64,000 nucleotides of DNA, from positions 1-64,000 of the forward strand of contig CAZUXY010000008.1 of assembly GCA_964624235.1 (NCBI GenBank), written 5' to 3'. The DNA comes from CAZUXY01 sp964624235. GTDB lineage: Bacteria; Spirochaetota; UBA4802; UBA5368. The notes below the pieces were generated by a model. It saw nothing but the letters and a program-made list of their open reading frames with translations, had not been told where the DNA came from and searched no databases. Made by a program: the position numbers and the translations under genes. Positions within the stretch are counted from its first letter, which is position 1. Each line of letters begins with the position of its first letter. Below, in pieces: positions 42,740 to 51,325 of the stretch.

Positions 42740-44041
42740 ATGCAGAATAAAATTTCTATTGGGCTCATAGGTTTCGGGACGGTGGGCAGCGGTCTCTACC
42801 ACGTGCTGAAACAAAACCGTTCGCTCATCGCGAAGCGGAGCGGTGTCGATATCGAATTGAAAACCATCTGTGATCTCGAGACCGAAAAGGTGAAATCAGC
42901 GACCAGCGGTGTGGGCGTCACCGACCGCTGGAATGATATCGTGGAAGATCCGGAGATACGCACCGTGGTGGAGCTTATCGGAGGGATCGAGCCTGCCAAA
43001 ACCGTCATCATGGCGGCCCTGAGGTCCGGGAAAAACGTGGTAACGGCAAATAAAAAACTCCTGGCGGAAGCGGGGGAGGATATCTTCGATCTCGTCGGCA
43101 GATCCGGCGTACAGCTGGGATTCGAGGCCTCGGTGGGCGGTGGGATCCCCTGCATACTTTCCCTGAAGCACGGGCTCGTGGGCAACAATGTCCGGAGCGT
43201 GACGGGAATACTCAACGGCACCACCAATTACATCCTCACGCGCATGCAGGAAGAGGCGATGTCGTTTGAACAGGCGCTCAAGGACGCCCAGAGTAAAGGT
43301 TTCGCCGAAGCCGATCCGACCTTCGATATCGAAGGATACGATGCGGGCCATAAAATCGCCCTGCTCTCAATGCTGGCATACAGCAAAAAAATCGATTATA
43401 AAGCGGTGCCCATACAGGGAATCACCGGCATCGGCGCCATGGACATACTCTATGCGCGCGAGATGGGGTATGTGATTAAACTTCTGGGCATCAGCAAATT
43501 CGTCGACGGCTTTGTAGACATCAGGGTCCATCCCGCGATGCTCCCGGTAAGGCATCCCCTCGCGTCGGTGAGGAATGAATTCAACGCCATAATGTTCAAT
43601 AACGATATGACCGGTCCGGTAACCCTTTACGGCAAGGGCGCGGGCAGCCATCCCACGGCATCGGCGGTGGTGAGCGATATCGTGCAGATCGCAAGGCACG
43701 GCGAGGGCGAAGCGGCAGCGGCACGAACACCTGATGAAGCCCGGTATCTCCCGCCCGAGCGGCGGCGGTCGCGATACTATATCAGGGTCCACACCGAGGA
43801 CCGCCCGGGGATCCTGGCGAAAATATCGGGGGTGCTGGCGCACTACAACATATCGATCGCATCGGTAATCCAGAAAGAGAGCAACATGCCCCACGTACCT
43901 CTTGTGATAATGACCCATAAGGCGCAGGAATCGGGGATCAGGGACGCGATCAAAGAGATAGGAGGCTTCGGTTTCGTCGATGGGAAAGTCACCCTGATCG
44001 GGGTCGAAGATTATATTACCGAGGGTGAATCCGATGAGTGA
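42740..44041 (+). CDS. hom: Homoserine dehydrogenase with C-terminal ACT domain
   Basis: Reduces aspartate semialdehyde to homoserine in the threonine/methionine branch. The 433-aa product has the nucleotide-binding GFGTVGSG (about residues 9-16), GILNGTTNYIL (about 158-168), and the catalytic region FAEADPTFDIEGYDAGHK (about 190-207). The C-terminal ACT domain (RPGILAKISGVLAHYNIS) suggests feedback control, typically by threonine. The ATG at 42740 with GGAG upstream is chosen over a GTG at 42686 because family members start at MQNKISIGLIG. It overlaps thrC by 8 nt. Confidence 0.95.
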   Translation: MQNKISIGLIGFGTVGSGLYHVLKQNRSLIAKRSGVDIELKTICDLETEKVKSATSGVGVTDRWNDIVEDPEIRTVVELIGGIEPAKTVIMAALRSGKNVVTANKKLLAEAGEDIFDLVGRSGVQLGFEASVGGGIPCILSLKHGLVGNNVRSVTGILNGTTNYILTRMQEEAMSFEQALKDAQSKGFAEADPTFDIEGYDAGHKIALLSMLAYSKKIDYKAVPIQGITGIGAMDILYAREMGYVIKLLGISKFVDGFVDIRVHPAMLPVRHPLASVRNEFNAIMFNNDMTGPVTLYGKGAGSHPTASAVVSDIVQIARHGEGEAAAARTPDEARYLPPERRRSRYYIRVHTEDRPGILAKISGVLAHYNISIASVIQKESNMPHVPLVIMTHKAQESGIRDAIKEIGGFGFVDGKVTLIGVEDYITEGESDE

Positions 44042-45380
44042 ACCATACCGTGCCGTATTCCGCTGCATCGCGGGATGCGATGAAGAGTATCCCCTGGACG
44101 AGGTCGTGTACCGGTGCAGAAAATGCGGCGGGCTGCTCGAGGTCAGGCACGATATGGACCGGCTGAAGCGCATACCTCCTCTGGAATGGCGGCGCATTTT
44201 CGACGGCAGGGTGGGAGTAACCGAATGGCCCTACGGAAGCGGCGTGTGGGGCAAGAAAGAAATGGTCTGTCCCGAGGTCGACAATGAAAACGTGGTGTCC
44301 ATGTTCGAGGGGAATACCAACCTGTTCTGGGCCAAACGCTTCGGCGAAAAGCTCGGCATGAAAGACCTGTGGGTCAAGATGTGCGGCAACAGCCATACCG
44401 GATCGTTCAAGGACCTGGGCATGACGGTGCTGGTGTCCATGGTGAACGAGATGGTCAAACGCGGGAAAAAAATCGACGCCGTGGCCTGCGCCTCCACCGG
44501 CGACACCTCGGCCGCGCTCGCTGCATACTGCGCGTATGCGGGCATTCCCTCCATCGTGTTTCTGCCGTCGAACAAGATTTCGACGGCGCAGCTGGTACAG
44601 CCCATGGCCAACGGTTCCATCGTGCTCTCGCTGGACACCGATTTCGACGGGTGCATGCGGGTGGTGCAGGAGATTACCCGGAACAACACGATCTATCTTG
44701 CCAATTCAATGAACTCCCTGAGGATCGAGGGACAGAAGTCGATCTCTTTCGAGATGACCCAGCAGTTCGACTGGGAAGTGCCCGATGTGGTGGTGATACC
44801 CGGGGGAAACCTGGGCAATGTCTCGGCCCTCGGCAGCGGCTACGCCATGATGCTGGAACTGGGGATCATCGATAAAAAACCCACCATCGTGCTCGCGCAG
44901 GCCGAAAACGCCAATCCGCTTTACCGCTCCTATCTTAAAAACTTCAGCGACTTTGAAGCGATGGTGCCTAAAAAAACCCTGGCGTCGGCGATCCAGATAG
45001 GCGACCCGGTATCGGTCAGGAAAGCCGTAAGGACGCTTAAGGCCTTCAACGGCATCGTGGAACAGGCATCGGAGGATGAACTTGCCGATGCTGCCGCCCT
45101 CGGCGACCGGACCGGCCTGTACTGCTGCCCCCATACCGGGGTGGCGCTGGCAGCCCTTATAAAGCTGGTGGAAAAGGGCGCCATCCCGAAGGACAGCCGC
45201 ACGGTGGTGATATCCACCGCGCACGGTCTGAAATTCTCCGAGTTCAAGGTCGGTTATCACGAAGGAAAGCTCGGCGGGGTGCAGAGCACCTACGCAAACC
45301 GCCCCATCGAACTGCCGCCAGACGTGGACAAAGTGCGTGTAGTGCTTGACCGGGAACTTGCCCGGCGGAAGAGGGTGTGA
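44034..45380 (+). CDS. thrC: Threonine synthase
   Basis: PLP enzyme converting O-phosphohomoserine to threonine (448 aa). It starts with a zinc-ribbon-like N terminus (CRKCGGLLEV), then the PLP-Lys motif NSHTGSFKDLGM (Lys about residue 126) and the PLP-phosphate-binding loop PGGNLGNVSA. The ATG at 44034 has GAGGG just upstream and overlaps the hom stop, so hom and thrC are translationally coupled. The phosphorylating step (homoserine kinase) is not in the window. Confidence 0.95.
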   Translation: MSEPYRAVFRCIAGCDEEYPLDEVVYRCRKCGGLLEVRHDMDRLKRIPPLEWRRIFDGRVGVTEWPYGSGVWGKKEMVCPEVDNENVVSMFEGNTNLFWAKRFGEKLGMKDLWVKMCGNSHTGSFKDLGMTVLVSMVNEMVKRGKKIDAVACASTGDTSAALAAYCAYAGIPSIVFLPSNKISTAQLVQPMANGSIVLSLDTDFDGCMRVVQEITRNNTIYLANSMNSLRIEGQKSISFEMTQQFDWEVPDVVVIPGGNLGNVSALGSGYAMMLELGIIDKKPTIVLAQAENANPLYRSYLKNFSDFEAMVPKKTLASAIQIGDPVSVRKAVRTLKAFNGIVEQASEDELADAAALGDRTGLYCCPHTGVALAALIKLVEKGAIPKDSRTVVISTAHGLKFSEFKVGYHEGKLGGVQSTYANRPIELPPDVDKVRVVLDRELARRKRV

Positions 45381-45398
45381 CGGAGGGGCCCCGGCGGT

Positions 45399-46058
45399 AT
45401 GATGATCACCTCGCAGGTTTACCAGGTCGGAGGTTCCATCGAGTCGCACGGTTCCGATGCGGCGATATATCTGGTCAGGGGAAACGGTGAATCCGCGCTC
45501 ATCGATGCGGGTACGGGACGCGGGCATGAACGGGTGCTGAAGAACATACGCGATGCCGGCGTCGACCTGAAGGAAATAACCAGGCTGTTTATAACCCACT
45601 GTCATTACGACCATACCGGCGGCGCGCGGAAGCTGAAAGAAGCGACCGGCTGTTCCATAATCGCGCACGATCTGGATGCTTTTTTCCTTGAATCAGGGGA
45701 TTCCCACGCCACGGCCGCATCGTGGTACGGTACGTACATGGAACCCCTGAAGATCGACGTAAAGATAGAGGCGAAACAGGCGGAATTTACCGTCGGCGGC
45801 ATAGGGCTTGTCATGCATCACGCTCCGGGGCATTCGCCGGGTTCGTCGGTGCTGACCATGGTCTCCGACGGCATGAAAGTGCTGTTCGGCCAGGATGTGC
45901 ACGGCCCCCTGAACGAAGTGCTCAGGTCTAACCGCGCTGATTATACCGCATCGCTGGAGTATCTGCTCACGCTGGAGGCCGACATACTGTGCGAAGGGCA
46001 TTTCGGGGTTTTTGTCGGCAGGGAGAAGGTGCGGGATTTCATAGAATCGTTTATATAA
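45399..46058 (+). CDS. MBL-fold metallohydrolase
   Basis: Glyoxalase II-like hydrolase of 219 aa with the zinc motif THCHYDHTGG (about residues 66-75), further candidate His in HAPGHSPGS, and an Asp in FGQDVHG. It is close to glyoxalase II or the hydrolase part of FlpA-type proteins but lacks a flavodoxin domain. It follows thrC by 18 nt and precedes the signal-peptidase-like gene by 16 nt, so it is probably in the hom operon. Substrate unknown. Confidence 0.8.
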   Translation: MMITSQVYQVGGSIESHGSDAAIYLVRGNGESALIDAGTGRGHERVLKNIRDAGVDLKEITRLFITHCHYDHTGGARKLKEATGCSIIAHDLDAFFLESGDSHATAASWYGTYMEPLKIDVKIEAKQAEFTVGGIGLVMHHAPGHSPGSSVLTMVSDGMKVLFGQDVHGPLNEVLRSNRADYTASLEYLLTLEADILCEGHFGVFVGREKVRDFIESFI

Positions 46059-46074
46059 CCCGCCCGGTCTGCAG

Positions 46075-46989
46075 ATGAAAGAAAAAATAATCACTTCGGT
46101 CCAGAAAAAACACCGCTGCCCCCTGGTGGCGGGCCTGCTGACGTTCCTTGTTACCGGCCTGGGCCAGGTATATAACGGTGAGGCCGGTAAAGGCATGGTG
46201 CTTTTTCTGCTCAGGATCGTGCCGTTGATGCTGATCCCCGTATACGGCACGCACGATATGACTCTTACCCAAATACGGTTTACCGCACTCATGGCGGGGG
46301 TGAGCACGCTGGTCTGGTTCGCGGCGGTGTTCGAGGCCGTGTGGAGCGCGGGAGGAAAGGGAACCATGAGTCTCAAGAAATACAACTCCACCATGATGTA
46401 TATACTCTACGCGCTGTTCGGATCGATCGGATTGTCGGCGGCTCTGCTCCTTTCATCATCTTTTCTCGGCGTGCACAGGGTTTCAGACGGTTTCATGATG
46501 CCCACCCTGGTGAAGGGTGAATATACCCTCATTTACAGGGGAGCGATGGATATCAAGAGGGGCGATGTCGTGGTATACCTTTCGGGAGACCTCCTGAGGG
46601 TTTCCCGCGTTATCGGGGTATCGGGGGACACCGTCGGGGTCAGCGATGGGTCATTTTCGGTGAATAAATTTCCTCTCGCCGTAGGTGTATACACCGCGGC
46701 TGAACTTGCACTGATGGGGATACCCAACAGGGAAGACACCTTTTTCGAGATAAACGGCAGTGCGCGGTATGCGATCATTGCCGACGCACAAGGAATCGCC
46801 CCCCGGAGAACCGGGGAAAAGATCATCACCGTACCCGCCGGCTTTATATTTGTCGCCGGTGACAACAGAAAAATGGATGACAACCGCGAACTTATAGAGG
46901 GAAAAGCGGTGATCGGAAAGATTACCGGCATCATCGCCGGTGGGGGACGGGAAAGGATACTGATAAGAGTGACGTTCCCTTCCGGGTGA
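46075..46989 (+). CDS. Signal peptidase I homologue lacking the Ser/Lys dyad (pseudo-protease)
   Basis: Membrane protein of 304 aa. The N-terminal 120 residues have about four hydrophobic helices, the first part resembling DUF5683/TM2-type proteins (GLGQVYNGEAGKG). From residue about 125 the signal peptidase I (S26) fold is clear: box B reads DGFMMPTL, box C KRGDVVVY, box D SRVIGVSGDTV, and box E VAGDNRKMDDNRE. In active enzymes box B has Ser before Met and box D has Lys before Arg; here they are Phe140 (codon TTC) and Ser177 (TCC). Box E also lacks the usual Ser-Asp pair. So it should not cleave signal peptides. It may bind or regulate, and a true lepB should exist elsewhere. Confidence 0.85.
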   Translation: MKEKIITSVQKKHRCPLVAGLLTFLVTGLGQVYNGEAGKGMVLFLLRIVPLMLIPVYGTHDMTLTQIRFTALMAGVSTLVWFAAVFEAVWSAGGKGTMSLKKYNSTMMYILYALFGSIGLSAALLLSSSFLGVHRVSDGFMMPTLVKGEYTLIYRGAMDIKRGDVVVYLSGDLLRVSRVIGVSGDTVGVSDGSFSVNKFPLAVGVYTAAELALMGIPNREDTFFEINGSARYAIIADAQGIAPRRTGEKIITVPAGFIFVAGDNRKMDDNRELIEGKAVIGKITGIIAGGGRERILIRVTFPSG

Positions 46990-47147
46990 CCATCGGGCCA
47001 AATGCCGGCATAACCACTGAGGTCGTTAGTGCGAAAACATAAAAAAGGACGTACAATGGCCGCTTGCCCGTCCAAATCTACTTGACGAATATCACAAACT
47101 GCATGAAGGTTTAACCGTCGCATAACCCTCCCGGTTGGAGGAAATCT

Positions 47148-48116
47148 ATGGTTCTGGTTACGGGATGTACGGGTCTGCTGGGTAAAACACTGGCGCGCAA
47201 GCTTGCCGCCCGCGGTGTGCCGGTGCGCGGGTTCGATCTTTGGAAAACCAGGGAATCGGCGGAATTCGCGGAGTTTATCGACGGCAGTATACTGGATAAC
47301 GACCTGGTACTCGAGGCCTGCGCGGACGTAGAGACCATTTATCACCTGCTGGATGTGGAGTACCCGACACATTACGGCCGGCGCTTCATGAAAAAGGTAA
47401 ACATCAGGGGGACCGATACCGTACTGAGGGCGGCGGCCGAGGCAGGCGTTAAAAAGGTGATCTTCCTTTCATCGGGCAAAGTTTACGGCAATCCCGGGGA
47501 GGAGCCGGTTGATGAAGACGACAGGGTTAAACCGAACACCCCCTACGGGAAGGACAAGGTAAGGGCTGAGAAGCTCTGCAGAAAATTCATGGAGGAGTCT
47601 GACCTCGACATCACCATCCTGAGGCCCACCACCATTACGGGGCCGGGCGTCGACGATGCCATGATCCTGATAATCCTGTATATGGCCCTGGGTATGGGGG
47701 AGTCGAACCGTCTTTATATCGCGGGTGAGGGGGATTCCAGGTTTCAGCTCATCCATCCCGACGACGTGGCCGATGCCATGATTCTCGCGGCCGGGTCGGA
47801 GGTTTCCCGCGGAAGAACATATAATCTGGGTTCAGATAATGTTCCCACCCAGAGCGAGCAGGTATACAGTGTAAAGCAAAAGGCAGGGCTCGGGTGCGAG
47901 ATCCGCCATATCACGCCGCTGTTCACCAGGATACTCTCCAGTATCCTCAAACCCCTGGATATCAGCTATTTGCGCAAGGAGCACGTGTTTTTTATACTTT
48001 CCAATTTCCTGCTGGATTGCGGCGCGGCGAAAAAAGACCTGGGGTGGATCCCGCAGAAAGACAATATCGGTATTTTTGTGGAAACCATCGACTGGTACCG
48101 GAAGGAGAAACTGTAG
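47148..48116 (+). CDS. NAD-dependent epimerase/dehydratase
   Basis: Short-chain dehydrogenase of the extended type (322 aa), probably cytosolic. The NAD-binding VTGCTGLLGKTLARKL is at residues 4-19. The catalytic Ser is in LSSGKVYG (about 107-114) and the Tyr-x3-Lys in YGKDK (about 130-134). The substrate could be a nucleotide sugar or a sterol-like/ketone compound; the 3-beta-HSD-like C terminus leaves this open. GGAGG stands ahead of the ATG. It is convergent with the VWA gene (15 nt between stops). Confidence 0.88.
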   Translation: MVLVTGCTGLLGKTLARKLAARGVPVRGFDLWKTRESAEFAEFIDGSILDNDLVLEACADVETIYHLLDVEYPTHYGRRFMKKVNIRGTDTVLRAAAEAGVKKVIFLSSGKVYGNPGEEPVDEDDRVKPNTPYGKDKVRAEKLCRKFMEESDLDITILRPTTITGPGVDDAMILIILYMALGMGESNRLYIAGEGDSRFQLIHPDDVADAMILAAGSEVSRGRTYNLGSDNVPTQSEQVYSVKQKAGLGCEIRHITPLFTRILSSILKPLDISYLRKEHVFFILSNFLLDCGAAKKDLGWIPQKDNIGIFVETIDWYRKEKL

Positions 48117-48131
48117 AATCTGAAACGGCGG

Positions 48132-49787
48132 CTACACACGTCCACCGGCCGCACCGGGGCGCCCGATCGCCCTTCGCGCAAGGGATGTTACAAACTGCCA
48201 GAGCTTTACCAGCAGCAGTTTGATGAACTGCCCCATCGATCCCTCACCCGTGTCCATGGTAAGCAGCACCTGCGCCATTTTTATTTCCTTTGCGGTGAGA
48301 GTCTTGCTGGTGAACTGCATCTCTTTGAGCTTCTTTTTCACGTCTTTGCGCGCGAGCTTCATGGTGTCCTTCTCTTCCCTTATCTCCCTCAGCGACTTCA
48401 CCATTTCGTAGAGTACAGGGTCCTGAAGCATCTTCTGTTTAATGCCCTTGAGCTGTTGCATTGATTTCTGCAATATTGGGTTTTTGGCGTTGCCTCCGAA
48501 CTCCATCAGAAGCTCGATGTACTGGCCCAGGAAATACGATTGCTTGTACAGCCTTTCCTTCTCAATGCCTGTACGATGGCTCAGGTCGATGCGGCCGAGC
48601 TCGTCGACGGCTGTTTCGATGTTGTCCAGCATTTCGTCGGTAAGTATGAAAAGGTCACGCGGCTCAAGGTCCTTGATTTCGACGAATCGGTGCGCCAGAT
48701 CCTTGAGGTCGGCAAACATTTTCTCGGAATAATCCAGCATGTACCTGTACGCGCGCTTTTCGGTGGGATTGAGCACCATCTCGCCCTTTTCGCCCGCTTT
48801 GTCCAGTTTCTGTTTTATTTCCTTGATGTTGACCGAAGACGGATCGAAGTCGATTTTCGAGTAATCCAGTGTCTTCTTCATCTCGAAAAAATTCGGTTCG
48901 GCCAGGTCTTCGCCGATTTTCAGAATATTCAGTTTTATGGCCCCCAGTTTGTTTTTCATTGCATACTTGTCGATTTTACTGATCCCGTCGGTGACCACCA
49001 GTATCTCCGCATTAATAAGTTCTTTGTCGTATTTGATGTCATCCACCGCCTGGAACACGGCGTTCTGTAGATTTGTGCTGGTGCCGCCGGTGGTGGTAAG
49101 AAGCACCTGCTCGATCAGGCGGGGAAAGTCGTCCTTCCGCTCTATCTTGGACAGCGCCCCGGTCTTTGAATCAAAGGGGCGGTAAAAAATTTTCGCGTTG
49201 CTGTTCAGTTTTCTTCTCAGGAACTCCGCCACCAGGCACTTGGAAAAAAAAGAACGCATTTTGAAATCCATGGAGCGGGAGCGGTCCAGGAGCAGGTAGA
49301 ACTTCTGGTCGAAACGGTTGGCCTGCCTCCCGCTTTCGTCACGTGAAGTCGAGATCGGCCTGAACTTGTCGCTCTGGGATTCGTAAAAACGCTGGACCAG
49401 GAGTGTTTTATTGAAAAGTTTAATGTCGAAGATTTCGTCGTCCTGCGCCAGCTCGCGCGGGAGCGCACGCTTCATGTCGTAAATTGTGCGGTAACTGTCG
49501 ATGACAAGGTTGTCACTCAAAGGGGAGATCTTTTCCACACGGTTGAAGAGAATGGTTTCGTCGCGGTTGGGGGCCTCGATTTTCTCTTCTTTGGATATGT
49601 CCTCGATAGCATTGAGGGCTTCCGAAATGAACTCGGGTGTAAAGATGATACGGGCGATCTCAAAAATTATAAAGAATTTCGCCGGAAGGATCACCTGCAG
49701 GTTTTCGAAAAAACCGAGGGACTCCCAGTATTCGAAAAAATCGGTACTGGGCCTCTGGTAGGTTTGTGGCGAATAGAAAACGGGCAC
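48132..49787 (-). CDS. VWA-domain protein (ViaA/CoxE-like)
   Basis: Cytosolic protein of 551 aa: a helical N-terminal half, a VWA domain at about residues 165-300 with MIDAS signature DRSRS and VTDGISK, and a charged helical C terminus. No transmembrane helix. It directly follows the MoxR/RavA-like ATPase (12 nt gap), giving the RavA-ViaA or MoxR-CoxE pairing in which the VWA protein cooperates with the AAA+ ATPase to remodel metal-containing or envelope protein targets. Length is near that of ViaA (483 aa). The first gene of the unit encodes a PAS sensor. Confidence 0.8.
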   Translation of the reverse strand: MPVFYSPQTYQRPSTDFFEYWESLGFFENLQVILPAKFFIIFEIARIIFTPEFISEALNAIEDISKEEKIEAPNRDETILFNRVEKISPLSDNLVIDSYRTIYDMKRALPRELAQDDEIFDIKLFNKTLLVQRFYESQSDKFRPISTSRDESGRQANRFDQKFYLLLDRSRSMDFKMRSFFSKCLVAEFLRRKLNSNAKIFYRPFDSKTGALSKIERKDDFPRLIEQVLLTTTGGTSTNLQNAVFQAVDDIKYDKELINAEILVVTDGISKIDKYAMKNKLGAIKLNILKIGEDLAEPNFFEMKKTLDYSKIDFDPSSVNIKEIKQKLDKAGEKGEMVLNPTEKRAYRYMLDYSEKMFADLKDLAHRFVEIKDLEPRDLFILTDEMLDNIETAVDELGRIDLSHRTGIEKERLYKQSYFLGQYIELLMEFGGNAKNPILQKSMQQLKGIKQKMLQDPVLYEMVKSLREIREEKDTMKLARKDVKKKLKEMQFTSKTLTAKEIKMAQVLLTMDTGEGSMGQFIKLLLVKLWQFVTSLARRAIGRPGAAGGRV

Positions 49788-49799
49788 GGCCGATGTATC

Positions 49800-51305
49800 C
49801 TATATTATTCCCCGGTAATCCCGGAGTATTCCTTCTTTAAGCTCCCTCACCTCTTCTACGGCCGGATTGATGTCGGCGATGCTGTTCCGCAGCGATTCGA
49901 TGGTAATCTCAGCATCTTCTTTGAAGCGGGAGGGGAATATTTTTTTCATAAGATCCCTGAGGCCGTCGAGGACGCTCCTGGCCTCTTTAAGCTTTTCCTT
50001 CTTCTCGGGATTCTCTCGGATCTCCTGGAAAATCTTTCTCAGGTTGAGCAGCAGTTCAACCTGGTGGACCGCCCCTGTTACGTTGAAGTGCACCATGGTC
50101 TGGTCGAATGCGTCCAGATAGACATCCTTTTCCGATTTGTCACGGGCCTTGACCGAAACGAAGCTGTTCAGGGTGCACAGGGCGAAATACATGTCCCGCA
50201 CATCGTCCATGGTGACCTCGAAACGGTTGTTGAGTATCGCCGAGGCCCTGAGGAAATCAGCCAGCTTGGCCTGTTTGCGCGGGCTTATGAAAAAATTATA
50301 CTCGCTCTTCTTCATGTCAGAGACGAACTTGTTGGTTATCACGTTCTTCATGAAGTAAACGTAATCGGGGGTCACCACCTTTATCTCTTTGTTCTTGTTG
50401 CGTACGATGTCCGAGAGGTACTGAACCTGGGCGAAGGGTATCTTGCGGTCCGGTTCTATGGCCTTTCCCCTGCTGAACGCGTAGGTATGGTCGATGAGCA
50501 GCTGCGTGTAGCAGTTGTTGTCCTCAGGTATGATAGATTTGTAGGTGAAACGGTCCAAAACCGCCTCGGTGACCTCGTTCATGCGCATGTAGTTTGCCGT
50601 TGCTATGGTGGTGTGCACCGCCGCGTCAATTATTTCCGGGCCGTTCACGAACTTTCGTTCGTTAAGCACAGAAAGGAGCGACCTGAGCACCACGTCGCTG
50701 GCGTCGAAGAACTCATCCAGAAACACCAGGTTGGCCTCGATTATCGATCCATGGATATTGTGCCTGATTTTCCCCTTTTTGAACTCTTCAATATTGTAGG
50801 GGCCGAAATAGTTGTCAGGGGTCTGTTCCTTGCTCGCCTGCGAGGCGAAAACACGCACGTTTTCGAAGGTGTTGAAGATGTAGTTCGCAAGATATGATTT
50901 GGCCATCCCGGTGCGGCTCAACACCAGCACGTGTTCACGTGCCAGGATCGCATACATGGCCTGGCGGATTATCTCTTCCCGGTTGATGACGTTTTTCGAT
51001 ATGCGGTCCATGTGCCATTTGAGGTACTCAACCGTGGTGGGGATATCGAATTTCTGCTTGTCGATGGTTGTAGTGAGCGTGGCGATTCCCGTTTCGGCGC
51101 CTGGTTTTTTTTCGGCTTCCTCCGACACCACGTGCCGTGAAGGTTTAACGTATATCTGCGGCTGCGCCTCCGGTGCTTCCCGTTTATTGAGAAAAGACAC
51201 GTCGGCACTGACGACGCAGTAACCCTCGCCTTGAAGCACCGAGTCCAGATGTGCGTCCCGGTTTTTGCCGGCTCCCGGACGGGATGATTGTGCGTTGTTG
51301 TTCAT
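49800..51305 (-). CDS. MoxR-family AAA+ ATPase (RavA-like)
   Basis: AAA+ protein of 501 aa, equal to RavA length (498). Walker A is the degenerate LSRTGMAKSYLA (about residues 133-144) in place of GxxGxGKT/S, with Lys-Ser kept. Walker B is NLVFLDEFFDAS (about 194-205). Sensor/arginine-finger-like segments follow (TIATANYMRMNE). The N-terminal 75 residues are low-complexity with an acidic/basic mix. An AGAGGT ribosome site precedes the ATG. It lies between the PAS sensor and the VWA gene on the same strand. It probably forms a hexamer working with the VWA protein. Confidence 0.85.
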   Translation of the reverse strand: MNNNAQSSRPGAGKNRDAHLDSVLQGEGYCVVSADVSFLNKREAPEAQPQIYVKPSRHVVSEEAEKKPGAETGIATLTTTIDKQKFDIPTTVEYLKWHMDRISKNVINREEIIRQAMYAILAREHVLVLSRTGMAKSYLANYIFNTFENVRVFASQASKEQTPDNYFGPYNIEEFKKGKIRHNIHGSIIEANLVFLDEFFDASDVVLRSLLSVLNERKFVNGPEIIDAAVHTTIATANYMRMNEVTEAVLDRFTYKSIIPEDNNCYTQLLIDHTYAFSRGKAIEPDRKIPFAQVQYLSDIVRNKNKEIKVVTPDYVYFMKNVITNKFVSDMKKSEYNFFISPRKQAKLADFLRASAILNNRFEVTMDDVRDMYFALCTLNSFVSVKARDKSEKDVYLDAFDQTMVHFNVTGAVHQVELLLNLRKIFQEIRENPEKKEKLKEARSVLDGLRDLMKKIFPSRFKEDAEITIESLRNSIADINPAVEEVRELKEGILRDYRGII

Positions 51306-51325
51306 AGAACGACCTCTGAAATGAA

